From Candidatus Desantisbacteria bacterium CG1_02_38_46 (lineage in GTDB: Bacteria; Desantisbacteria; UBA1551; UBA1559), in the NCBI GenBank assembly GCA_001871015.1, contig MNUO01000121.1, forward strand, positions 1-15,692: a stretch of 15,692 nt of DNA, given 5' to 3'. Position numbers and translations under genes: made by a program. Below, piece after piece: positions 5,724-13,630 of the stretch (position 1 is its first letter; each line of letters opens with the position of its first letter). The notes under the pieces are model-generated. The model had not been told where the DNA came from. It did no database searches and saw only the letters and a list, made by a program, of their open reading frames with translations.

Positions 5724-7727
5724 ATGGATGAAATTGAAGAGGAATCTATTCAGAAGAGAGCAGCAAGGTTTGAAGGAAGAATTAGGCAGTTACTTAATAA
5801 AATGGAGTTTAAGGATGTAAATGGAGGCCCAGCTTTTAAAATAGGTGGAATGCAGATCGATGTTTGTGGTGGTCATGAGAATACTCTTCTAGTAATAGAA
5901 TGTTATGCCCCTACAAAAATTAAAAGTTCTATAAGAGAAAAACTTAAGGGATTTAAGGGTAGTATTCCTTCTATTCAAACCGGTATTAGGAAACACGAGA
6001 TTTATGAAAAATATTCTAAGGTTAAGTATATACTCGCTGCAAAAAACATACTATTGAATGAAGAAAACAGTAAACTTGCCAAGGAATCTCCTCCGATTGA
6101 AATATGGTGGGAAGAATTTGTTGATTATTATGAGCATCTTTCAAGAACAATAAAAAAATATGCCAAATATAATTTACTTGGAGAAATGGGGATTTTGCCT
6201 CGAGTAGAAAATCAAATTAAAATACCGGCCTTTAAGATAGAATTAAGAAATAATGTTGCTTATTTATTTTTTATAGATCCAAGGAGGCTTCTTGAAGCTT
6301 CTTATGTTGCAAGAAGAGAAGTGGGCAAAGAAAAATATTACCAAAGGATATTGAAAAAGAAAAGAATCAAAGAAATAACCGATTTTGTTAATAAGAAAGG
6401 AGGGTTTTTCCCAAATAATATAATTATTTCTTTAAATGAAAAATCAAAATTTACACCTTTCAAAGAAATAGAAAGAGAAACTCAAGACTGTTGGTTAAAA
6501 GGAATGGAATTTGGGATCTTATCATTCCCATTTACTTATAGAAGTTGCTGGATAATTGATGGGCAACACAGATTATATGCTTTTTCCGACAGTACAGTAG
6601 ATTCTAAAATTCCTGTTGTTGCTTTTGATAAGTTAGACACAAATAAACAAGCAAAGTTATTTATAGATATAAATGCAGAGCAAAAGACTGTAGATTCTGA
6701 TCTTATATGGGACCTTCAAGGAGAAATGAGACCAACGGATGAAGAAGGTATTATATCCCGAATTGTTAAAAAATTAAACGAAGAAGACCCGTTCAAGAAC
6801 AAAATATATATTCCCTTTTACGGTAAAAAGAAACCAGGGCAATTAAAGCTTTCAGGAATGTGTATTAGTATAAAGAGAAATAGATTAGTTGAAAGCGTGA
6901 CAGCAGGAAACATAAAAAATCTTTTGTACGATGATGATTCAAATAAAATAGTTGAGAAAGTATCTAAAGCGCTATCCGCTTATTTTTCTATTATTAATAA
7001 TAAATACGCAGAAAATGAAAAAAAGGGCTTCTTTTTCCATAATACAGGAGTTAGCGTAATGATTATTATTTTTGAAAGAATAATGTCAGCATTTTCTCAA
7101 TATAGATCTAATATGCCGATTCCATCCGATATAGATAAATATTTAGGCATTACTCTTTCTTACACAAAAGATAACTACAAAGATTTGAAAGAGCTAAGAC
7201 TTAAATGTACGAGTGAGGGTGGTAAAAGCGGAGTTGCTGAGGAATTTGTAGAAGCAATTAACGAGAAAAAAGATCCTTCTTTGCTTACTCTATTTGCTAA
7301 AAGCCAGCCTATGGAATATGAAAAAGAAATTATTAATTTAGAAATTAACTTGAGGGATCTAATTAAAAATAAATTAGAGATGTTATCACAAAATTGGTAC
7401 ACAGAAAGAGTTCCATCTAATGTGTATAATAGGGCATCAGAAAAAGCAAAACAGGAAGATAGAGATTTTTTTGAGTTTTTTACACTGGGAGATTGTAAAG
7501 TGATAATAGAGAGAAAGGATAATTGGAATCAGATTTTTAAAGATATTTTTATTGGAGAAGATAAATTTACTTCAGACAATCTTTTTTGGGGAGGATTTGA
7601 TTTAATTTTAAAATTTAGAAATCCAAAAATGCACGGAAGAGGTAAAGATTGGGATACATCGCAAAAAGATATGTTAAAATCCTCAATAAATATAATGATG
7701 AGATGTATTGATAAGTGTTCCGATTAA
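5724..7727 (+). CDS. PD-(D/E)XK-like / DGQHR / HEPN fusion protein
   Basis: The 667 residues show three regions. Residues 10-110 resemble a restriction-nuclease fold, with Asp46 (IDVCGG) and Glu59 (LVIECYA). The lysine expected two residues after the Glu is Tyr61, so this domain may be inactive. Residues about 165-450 form a DGQHR domain: WIIDGQHRLYAFS at 276-288, then LFIDINAEQKTVDSDL at 312-327, as in DndB/DpdB-like proteins tied to DNA modification and defence. The C-terminal region from about 535 has the helical pattern of Swt1/DUF4145-like HEPN domains, ending in RNPKMHG (Arg632, His637), the Rx4-6H RNase motif. The gene has an AAAGGAGG site 8 bases before the ATG and is notably AT-rich. 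A defence role is inferred from domains and neighbours. The DGQHR call is firm and the two flanking domains are less so. Confidence 0.8.
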   Translation: MDEIEEESIQKRAARFEGRIRQLLNKMEFKDVNGGPAFKIGGMQIDVCGGHENTLLVIECYAPTKIKSSIREKLKGFKGSIPSIQTGIRKHEIYEKYSKVKYILAAKNILLNEENSKLAKESPPIEIWWEEFVDYYEHLSRTIKKYAKYNLLGEMGILPRVENQIKIPAFKIELRNNVAYLFFIDPRRLLEASYVARREVGKEKYYQRILKKKRIKEITDFVNKKGGFFPNNIIISLNEKSKFTPFKEIERETQDCWLKGMEFGILSFPFTYRSCWIIDGQHRLYAFSDSTVDSKIPVVAFDKLDTNKQAKLFIDINAEQKTVDSDLIWDLQGEMRPTDEEGIISRIVKKLNEEDPFKNKIYIPFYGKKKPGQLKLSGMCISIKRNRLVESVTAGNIKNLLYDDDSNKIVEKVSKALSAYFSIINNKYAENEKKGFFFHNTGVSVMIIIFERIMSAFSQYRSNMPIPSDIDKYLGITLSYTKDNYKDLKELRLKCTSEGGKSGVAEEFVEAINEKKDPSLLTLFAKSQPMEYEKEIINLEINLRDLIKNKLEMLSQNWYTERVPSNVYNRASEKAKQEDRDFFEFFTLGDCKVIIERKDNWNQIFKDIFIGEDKFTSDNLFWGGFDLILKFRNPKMHGRGKDWDTSQKDMLKSSINIMMRCIDKCSD

Positions 7728-7746
7728 ATTCAATATAGGATAAAAA

Positions 7747-9189
7747 ATGGAAGAGGATTTGATTAAGGAGAGAAAGAAGAAACTTGAGGAGCTGAAGGCG
7801 ATGGGAGTGGAGCCATTCGGCAGAAGGTTTTCACCCACCCATAGCGCTGCTGACATAATTGAAAAATATGGCGAAAAGCAATTTGCAGAAAATGAAGAAT
7901 CGGCAGAAGACGTTTCTGTTGCGGGCAGAATTATGCTTGTCCGCGGGCACGGAAAGGCAGCTTTCGCCCATTTGCAGGATAGAAGTGGAAAAATTCAAAT
8001 CTATATTCGTCTGGATATAATTGGTGAAGATGGATTCAAAATCTATGAGAAGGTTGACCTTGGTGATTTTATTGGTGTCGTAGGCAGTATATTCCGCACC
8101 CGCACAGGCGAGTTGACAATAAAGGTTAAGAAATTATGTTTTCTTACTAAAGCCATGCGTCCACTTCCTGAAAAATGGCACGGGTTAAAAGATGTTGAGA
8201 CCAGATTCAGGCAGCGATACCTTGATTTTATCTCTAATCCAGAAGTCAGAAAAATCTTTTCTCTGCGGGCTAAAGTTATAAAATATATCCGCGAGTTCCT
8301 CGATGGTAAGGGTTATAGTGAAGTTGAGACTCCAATGCTGCATCAAATTGCAGGTGGAGCAGCTGCAAAGCCATTCAAGACTTTTCATAATGCGCTTGGT
8401 ATGGATTTGTATCTTCGCATTGCACCTGAATTATATCTTAAGCGTCTCATCGTTGCAGGAATGGAAAAGGTCTATGAAATAAACCGCAGTTTCAGAAACG
8501 AAGGTATTTCCACGCGACACAATCCTGAATTCACGATGTTAGAAGTTTATACTGCATATGCAGATTATAATGATGTGATGGATTTGACAGAGGGGTTGAT
8601 TAAGGATGCTGCAGAAAAGACCCTTGGCAGGAAAAAAATAATTTTTGGTGAAAATGAGCTCAATCTGGAATCTCCCTGGAAAAGAACTCCTTATTATGAG
8701 ATTCTTAAAGAATTTACTCAAAAAGATTTTATCAAGATGAATGAAGAAGAATCGAGAAGATATGCAAAAGAATTAAATGTAAATGTTGATGAGTGTAAGA
8801 ACAAAGATGAAATTGTCAATCAGATTTTTGAAAAAATTGTACAGCCAAAATTGATTCAGCCGGCATTTGTGATTGATTATCCTGTAAGCACTTCTCCTCT
8901 GGCAAAGTCAAAGCCAGATAATCCCGACCTCGTTGAGCGTTTTGAGTTATTCATCGGTGGCGAGGAGATTGCCAACGCCTATTCAGAATTGAATGACCCC
9001 ATAGAACAAAGAAAGAGATTTGAAGAGCAAGGTGGAACGATTGACGAAGATTTCGTCCGGGCACTTGAACACGGAATGCCACCGACTGGTGGACTTGGTA
9101 TTGGCGTAGACAGGCTGGTTATGGTTTTTGCAAATGTTTTATCAATTCGGGAAGTAATACTTTTTCCACAATTAAAACCAGAGAAATAA
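7747..9189 (+). CDS. lysS: Lysine-tRNA ligase, class II
   Basis: Charges tRNA-Lys with lysine in the cytosol. The 480 residues show the full class II layout. An N-terminal OB-fold anticodon-binding domain spans about 55-135 (VAGRIMLVRGHGKAAFAHLQ). Motif 1 lies around 178-200 (GYSEVETPML). Motif 2 is FRNEGISTRHNPEFTMLE at 249-266. A lysine-pocket region, FELFIGGEEIANAYSELNDP, follows near 399-418, and motif 3 is GGLGIGVDRLVMV at 448-460. The C-terminus ends right after LFPQLKP, as usual. An AGGA site lies 6 bases before the ATG. The gene begins only 19 bases after the defence-type DGQHR gene with no clear promoter between, so it may be read from that transcript or from a promoter inside it. 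Its base composition is more balanced than that of the upstream gene. Confidence 0.97.
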   Translation: MEEDLIKERKKKLEELKAMGVEPFGRRFSPTHSAADIIEKYGEKQFAENEESAEDVSVAGRIMLVRGHGKAAFAHLQDRSGKIQIYIRLDIIGEDGFKIYEKVDLGDFIGVVGSIFRTRTGELTIKVKKLCFLTKAMRPLPEKWHGLKDVETRFRQRYLDFISNPEVRKIFSLRAKVIKYIREFLDGKGYSEVETPMLHQIAGGAAAKPFKTFHNALGMDLYLRIAPELYLKRLIVAGMEKVYEINRSFRNEGISTRHNPEFTMLEVYTAYADYNDVMDLTEGLIKDAAEKTLGRKKIIFGENELNLESPWKRTPYYEILKEFTQKDFIKMNEEESRRYAKELNVNVDECKNKDEIVNQIFEKIVQPKLIQPAFVIDYPVSTSPLAKSKPDNPDLVERFELFIGGEEIANAYSELNDPIEQRKRFEEQGGTIDEDFVRALEHGMPPTGGLGIGVDRLVMVFANVLSIREVILFPQLKPEK

Positions 9190-9190
9190 T

Positions 9191-9223
9191 CCCCCCATAA
9201 CTCCTCTTTAGTAAAGTGGGGCG
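9191..9223. repeat. C-run/G-run inverted element between lysS and the permease
   Basis: CCCCCC at 9191-9196 and GGGG at 9218-9221 flank a small perfect palindrome, CTTTA-G-TAAAG (about 9205-9215). No T-run follows, so it is a poor terminator. Its form (C-run, short middle, AGT.GGGGCG) resembles the insertion inside tsaD, and the two may be relatives of one repeat family. Confidence 0.35.
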
Positions 9224-9245
9224 AGAATGGTGGATTGGAGCATTT

Positions 9246-10430
9246 ATGAAATATACCTGGTTTGTTGTCTGGAGACACTTTCGCAAGAAAAAAGGATTCT
9301 TTGTTAATTTGAGTGCAACACTATCTGTTGGAGGTATAATCGTCGGTGTAACGGCGCTTAATATTACTCTGGCAGTGATGAGTGGTTTTGATGCGGATTT
9401 AAAAGATAAAATTCTCGGGTTGCAACCATACATTTTCGTATTCAATGAAAAATCGCCAATAAAGTATGAAGAAACAATTGAAAAAATTCGTGCATCGCGC
9501 GGCGTGCATAGTTTACACCTTACACCTTTAATCAATGGTCAGGGGATTATAAGAAGCGGTAATACCATTCTGGGTGTAGAGATTAAGGGTATAGACCCAA
9601 ATACGGAAGGCGAGGTTACCAGTTTTCCCAAGACAGTCAGAGAGGGAAAATTTTCCCTGGACAAAGGAGAAATGTTAATTGGAAAGGAGCTGGCAAAAGG
9701 GCTTGGAATAAAACTCTATGACAAATGCAATTTATTTTCCGGATTCTCACCGCAGACGAAAGAATTTAAAGTTGCAGGTATTTTTGACAGTGGGTTCTAT
9801 ACATTCGACAGGGGCATTGCATATATTTCGTTAAAAGATGCTGGAGAATTGTTCGGCCTTAAAACCGATGAGGTGACGACAATCGGAATAAAAATCAAAG
9901 ATATTTACCAGGCAAACAAAATTGCCTCAATAATTCAGGGTACTTTGAAATATCCGTATGTCGTGCGCAGCTGGGACCAGATGAACCGCAATCTTTTTTC
10001 AGCACTTAAGCTGGAAAAAATAACAATGTTTATATTATTGGGTTTAATTATACTGGTGGCTGGATTCGGTATTGCCAATACAATGGTTATGAGCGTGATG
10101 CAGAAAGTAAGGGAAATCGGAATTATCGAGGCGCTGGGTGCTACACCCAGAATGGTGAGGAATATTTTTGTATTTGAGGGAGCAGTGCTGGGATTAATTG
10201 GAGTTTCGATTGGAAGCGCTCTCGGATTTTTCTTATGCAAATTGTTACAAAAATATCAGTTTATAAAGCTACCCAGCGATGTCTATTATATTTCATCGTT
10301 ACCGGTAAAAATGCAAACGACTGATTTCTTCTCGATTGCCTTACTTGCTTTAGGAATTGTTATCATCTGCAGTATTTATCCGGCAATTTATGCTTCAAAA
10401 ATTATGCCGGCAGAGGCGATGCGCCAGTAA
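9246..10430 (+). CDS. LolC/LolE-family ABC transporter permease
   Basis: Inner-membrane subunit of the type that extracts lipoproteins for the outer membrane (LolCDE), or of a related MacB-type exporter. The 394 residues contain a first membrane helix at about 22-46 (ATLSVGGIIVGVTALNITLA), a large periplasmic MacB-like domain at about 55-250, and an FtsX domain with three helices at about 261-286, 312-333 and 362-382. The cytoplasmic coupling segment between helices 2 and 3, KVREIGIIEALGAT, contacts the ATPase. The ATG at 9246 is preferred, since GGAG lies 5 bases upstream. The earlier GTG at 9216 would add ten unlikely residues coded by a repeat. No ATPase gene (lolD) follows in this window, so the partner must lie elsewhere. 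Confidence 0.88.
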   Translation: MKYTWFVVWRHFRKKKGFFVNLSATLSVGGIIVGVTALNITLAVMSGFDADLKDKILGLQPYIFVFNEKSPIKYEETIEKIRASRGVHSLHLTPLINGQGIIRSGNTILGVEIKGIDPNTEGEVTSFPKTVREGKFSLDKGEMLIGKELAKGLGIKLYDKCNLFSGFSPQTKEFKVAGIFDSGFYTFDRGIAYISLKDAGELFGLKTDEVTTIGIKIKDIYQANKIASIIQGTLKYPYVVRSWDQMNRNLFSALKLEKITMFILLGLIILVAGFGIANTMVMSVMQKVREIGIIEALGATPRMVRNIFVFEGAVLGLIGVSIGSALGFFLCKLLQKYQFIKLPSDVYYISSLPVKMQTTDFFSIALLALGIVIICSIYPAIYASKIMPAEAMRQ

Positions 10431-10434
10431 AAAT

Positions 10435-10439
10435 GGAGG
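10435..10439 (+). promoter_or_regulatory. Shine-Dalgarno deciding the ilvE start
   Basis: GGAGG lies 5 bases before the ATG at 10445. The ATG at 10433 overlaps this site and has none of its own, so translation should start at 10445. Confidence 0.65.
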
Positions 10440-10444
10440 TAATA

Positions 10445-11317
10445 ATGGGCTTAAAAATTTATCTGGATGGAAAGCTGGTTAATGAAGATGAGGCGAGGAT
10501 TTCTGTTTTTGACCACGGATTATTGTATGGAGACGGAGTTTTTGAAGGAATCAGAGCATATAATGGACGGGTTTTTAAACTTGATGAGCATCTCCATCGG
10601 CTCTACGATAGTGCCCGGGCGATTATGCTCAAAATCCCGCTTGATAAAAAGGAAACGAAGAAAGCGGTTTTGATGACCCTTCGCGCAAATGGATTAAGTA
10701 ATGCTTATATTCGTCTTGTTGTTACAAGGGGGAAAGGTGATTTAGGGCTTGACCCCAAAAAGTGTCCAAAACCGACAGTATTTATCATTACACACAAAAT
10801 AACTCTGTATCCCAGGGAACTCTACTATAAAGGAATGGAGGTTATAACTGTTCCAACTATCCGCAATCTCGTTTCTGCTATTGACCCCCAGATAAAATCT
10901 TTAAATTACTTAAATAATATTCTGGCAAAAATTGAAGCGAATCTTGCAGGAATGCAGGAAGCAATTATGCTGAATAAAGACGGTTATGTAGTGGAGTGCA
11001 CAGGAGACAATATTTTTATAGTCAGAGACGGTGTCCTCTTTACTCCTCCTACATGGCTGGGCGTTCTTTCCGGGATAACGCGCAATACAGTGCTTGAATT
11101 AGCTATAAAGTTGAAAATCAAGACAAAAGAAGAAGTTTTTACCCGTTACGCACTTTACACTGCGGATGAGTGTTTTCTGACAGGCACCGCTGCAGAGATT
11201 ATCCCTGTTGTCAAAATAGATGACAGGGTTATCGGAGAGGGAATGCCTGGCAAGATAACTCTGCGTTTGATGAAGGAATTCAGGGTGCTGACAAAGAAGG
11301 AAGGCATACCGATATAA
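10445..11317 (+). CDS. ilvE: Branched-chain amino acid aminotransferase (class IV)
   Basis: PLP-dependent cytosolic enzyme that swaps the amino group between branched-chain amino acids and 2-oxoglutarate, the last step of Val/Leu/Ile synthesis. From the ATG at 10445 it has 290 residues, normal for the family. Visible hallmarks are FDHGLLYGDGVFEGIRAYNG near residues 22-41, the PLP-binding lysine (about 151) in QIKSLNYLNNILAK, the conserved VVECTGDNIFIV (about 182-193), and TWLGVLSGITRNTV near 203-216. ECFLTGTAAEIIPV closes the active site. D-amino-acid aminotransferase and aminodeoxychorismate lyase share this fold, but the motif set fits the branched-chain enzyme best. It follows the permease stop by 14 bases and is probably co-transcribed with it. 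Confidence 0.93.
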   Translation: MGLKIYLDGKLVNEDEARISVFDHGLLYGDGVFEGIRAYNGRVFKLDEHLHRLYDSARAIMLKIPLDKKETKKAVLMTLRANGLSNAYIRLVVTRGKGDLGLDPKKCPKPTVFIITHKITLYPRELYYKGMEVITVPTIRNLVSAIDPQIKSLNYLNNILAKIEANLAGMQEAIMLNKDGYVVECTGDNIFIVRDGVLFTPPTWLGVLSGITRNTVLELAIKLKIKTKEEVFTRYALYTADECFLTGTAAEIIPVVKIDDRVIGEGMPGKITLRLMKEFRVLTKKEGIPI

Positions 11318-11413
11318 TAAAGTGTCAGTCCAAGGAAGTAGAAAAACATTTGGTGAATTTAATGGTTGAGAGTTGCCGAAGCAACCCTGGCTGGTGCGAT
11401 TAAAGATAAAAAA

Positions 11414-12565
11414 ATGAAAAATAAAAAAAATCATAATAGTTTAATAGAAAAATCATCAAAACAATTTGTATCTCAATCTCTAAAAGGGTTACCCACTGGT
11501 TATAAAGAATTTCTTGAAAAACTTAAATTACGTATTCGTTCTGCTCAAATTAAAGCATCGCTTTCAGCCAATTTTGAGTTAATACAACTCTACTGGGATA
11601 TCGGATGTGAAGTTGTAGAACGACAACAAAAAGATGGCTGGGGGGCATCAGTTATTGAATATTTATCCGTAGACCTTCAGCGTGCATTTCCTGGGATGAA
11701 AGGTTTCTCTACGCGTAATATTTGGCGTATGAGAGCATTTTATCTGGCATATACTGGGGAAGTTAAAATTCTGCCACAGGTTGTGGCAGAATTAGATGGT
11801 AAAAATCTACCACGTTCTGTGGCAGGAATTCCCTGGGGTCACAATGCTGTTATTATTGAACAGGTAAAAGATCCTGTAGAGAGGATTTGGTATGCTCAAA
11901 AAATTCTTAAATATGGATGGTCGCGAGATATTTTAGTCCTGCAGATAGAAAATGATTTATACCATCGTCAGGGTAAAGCACTCACTAATTTTGATAAAAC
12001 ACTTCCACCATTGCAATCAGACCTTGCAAAACAAACACTCAAAGATCCTTATATTTTTGATTTTCTAACTTTAGATACAGAATCCAGAGAACAGGAGTTA
12101 GAAAAAGGACTTATTGACCATCTTACAAAATTTCTTCTTGAACTTGGAGTTGGATTTTCATTTGTTGGTAAACAGGTTCATTTTGAAGTTGGTGGAGAAG
12201 ATTTTTATATTGATTTGTTATTTTATCATCTTAAACTGCGTTGTTATATAGTTATAGAACTAAAGGCAGGGGCATTTAAACCAGAATATGCAGGTAAAAT
12301 GAATTTTTATCTTAATGCCGCAGATGATTTAATGCGTCATCCCGATGATAAACCAAGCATTGGTCTTTTATTATGTAAATCAAAAAATCGCCTTATTGTG
12401 GAATATGCATTGCGCGAAATAAAAAAGCCAATAGGTGTTGCTCGATGGACAACCAAGATTGTTAAGGCATTACCTGAAAATCTTAAAGAAAATCTTCCAA
12501 CTATTGAACAAATAGAAAAGGAATTAAAAGAAATTGGGAAAACGAAAAGGAGAAATAAGAGGTAG
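11414..12565 (+). CDS. DUF1016 (YhcG-type) PD-(D/E)XK nuclease
   Basis: The 383 residues match the widespread DUF1016 layout. A helical N-terminal domain (about 25-150) includes QLYWDIGCEVVERQ, WGASVIEYLSVDLQ and FSTRNIWRMRAFY, and continues to IPWGHN and IWYAQKILKYGWSRDIL. The C-terminal nuclease domain has Asp267 in FYIDLLFYH and Glu282/Lys284 in YIVIELKAG, a complete PD-(D/E)XK triad, followed by the conserved GKMNFYLNAADD. It probably acts on DNA, and such proteins are often carried by mobile or defence regions. The ATG at 11414 gives the usual Lys-rich N-terminus but has no good ribosome site. The in-frame TTG at 11366 would add 16 residues. It sits between ilvE and the deacetylase operon and looks like an insertion there. 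Confidence 0.9.
   Translation: MKNKKNHNSLIEKSSKQFVSQSLKGLPTGYKEFLEKLKLRIRSAQIKASLSANFELIQLYWDIGCEVVERQQKDGWGASVIEYLSVDLQRAFPGMKGFSTRNIWRMRAFYLAYTGEVKILPQVVAELDGKNLPRSVAGIPWGHNAVIIEQVKDPVERIWYAQKILKYGWSRDILVLQIENDLYHRQGKALTNFDKTLPPLQSDLAKQTLKDPYIFDFLTLDTESREQELEKGLIDHLTKFLLELGVGFSFVGKQVHFEVGGEDFYIDLLFYHLKLRCYIVIELKAGAFKPEYAGKMNFYLNAADDLMRHPDDKPSIGLLLCKSKNRLIVEYALREIKKPIGVARWTTKIVKALPENLKENLPTIEQIEKELKEIGKTKRRNKR
11767..11793. repeat. Perfect 11-base inverted repeat inside the DUF1016 gene
   Basis: AATTCTGCCAC (11767-11777), the 5-base spacer AGGTT and GTGGCAGAATT (11783-11793) pair perfectly. A third partial copy (TCTGTGGCAGGAATT) lies near 11817-11831. They encode the repeated peptide pattern LPQVVAEL / LPRSVAGI just before IPWGHN. 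The protein repeat is typical of the family, but the perfect DNA palindrome is more than coding needs. Confidence 0.5.
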
Positions 12566-12568
12566 AAG

Positions 12569-13630
12569 ATGAAGATTGGAAGATATATTTTAATTGCAAT
12601 TGTGGTGGGATTGGTGATTTTCTTCCTGGCGCGCTGGGCCAGGATTGATTATATGAAGAAATCGCTGGAACTGGAATCTGTTATTAACCAGAAATTACTT
12701 GAGATGGGTTTGAGTGAAAAAGACCTTCTGGAAACCTATAATGAGGAGAGAATACAGGGTAAGACGAAGTGGATTTATTTCACCAGGAAGTTCAGGGTAT
12801 CCAGAGACTTCTCTTTTGAAAAATGTAATAAACTTATCGAGATCGGCGTCCAGACAAAAGGAGGAAGGGTTATTTCTTCTAAGATAAATTCTGATGGGAA
12901 AAGACTCACTTTAACAATTGGCATAAGAAAGATTGTTACTCATCTGCTGCTCTTTGAGCGCACAATTGCCTTAGCAAGAATTGCCATTATTATTGATGAT
13001 TTTGGTTTTAATAAAGAGGCGATGAATGAATTTTTGCACATCAATTCTCCTATTACATTTTCAGTGCTACCCTATCTTAAATATTCAAAATTAGCAGCAG
13101 AACTTGCTCATCAATCTGGCAAAGAAGTAATGCTTCACCTTCCACTTCAGGGCGTGAGGAATGAACTTAATGTAAATGTCATTAAAATGTCGATGAGCAG
13201 GGACGAAATAGAAAAAAAAGTTGAAGATGGAATCAGAGGAATTCCTTATATAAATGGGGTGAATAACCATATGGGTTCGGTGGTTACTGCTGATACCAAG
13301 ATAATGAAAATAATTCTGAACAAAATAAAGGAAAATGGATTGTTTTTTGTTGATAGTTACACGACTGGAAGGTCCGTTGCTTATAATTTGGCAAAAGAAA
13401 TGGGGTTGAAAACAGGGAAACGCAAGGTTTTTCTTGATATGGAGAACTATGAAGATACCGCTTATATTAAAAAACAGCTCTGGCAACTTGTAAAAATTGC
13501 AAAAAGGGATGGAGAGGCAATTGGAATCGGGCATAATCGTACCTGGACTGCTTATGCATTAAGAGAAGAGCTTCCAAAACTTGAGGCAGAGGGTATTGAA
13601 TTGGTTTTTGCCTCACAGATTGTGAAATGA
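12569..13630 (+). CDS. Divergent polysaccharide deacetylase (YibQ-like)
   Basis: The 353 residues begin with a signal-anchor helix (about 6-23: YILIAIVVGLVIFFLARW), so the catalytic part should face the periplasm. A linker of about 100 residues precedes the deacetylase barrel. IAIIIDDFGF holds the paired metal-site Asp143/Asp144. MLHLPLQ (His190) and NNHMGS (His234) follow, then FVDSYTT, and GIGIGHNRTWTA near 318-328. This is the divergent polysaccharide deacetylase family, thought to act on cell-envelope glycans; the natural substrate is not known. An AGAGG site overlaps the upstream stop codon 6 bases before the ATG, and the gene's own stop overlaps the tsaD start (ATGA). Coupling to tsaD is clear, while its link with DUF1016 is probably only positional. 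Confidence 0.85.
   Translation: MKIGRYILIAIVVGLVIFFLARWARIDYMKKSLELESVINQKLLEMGLSEKDLLETYNEERIQGKTKWIYFTRKFRVSRDFSFEKCNKLIEIGVQTKGGRVISSKINSDGKRLTLTIGIRKIVTHLLLFERTIALARIAIIIDDFGFNKEAMNEFLHINSPITFSVLPYLKYSKLAAELAHQSGKEVMLHLPLQGVRNELNVNVIKMSMSRDEIEKKVEDGIRGIPYINGVNNHMGSVVTADTKIMKIILNKIKENGLFFVDSYTTGRSVAYNLAKEMGLKTGKRKVFLDMENYEDTAYIKKQLWQLVKIAKRDGEAIGIGHNRTWTAYALREELPKLEAEGIELVFASQIVK

Noticed and set aside
9119-9535. 138-codon minus-strand frame across the lysS/permease junction
   Set aside because: Overlaps two well-supported genes and shows no domain or start signal.
11362-11403. Short frame MVESCRSNPGWCD with a GGTGA site upstream
   Set aside because: Only 13 codons with no recognisable leader-peptide pattern such as a run of one amino acid. 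Kept only as a comment on the DUF1016 leader.
11767-11831. Repeats in the DUF1016 gene considered as a CRISPR-like array
   Set aside because: Only two to three imperfect short units, all within a conserved coding frame, with no regular spacers.
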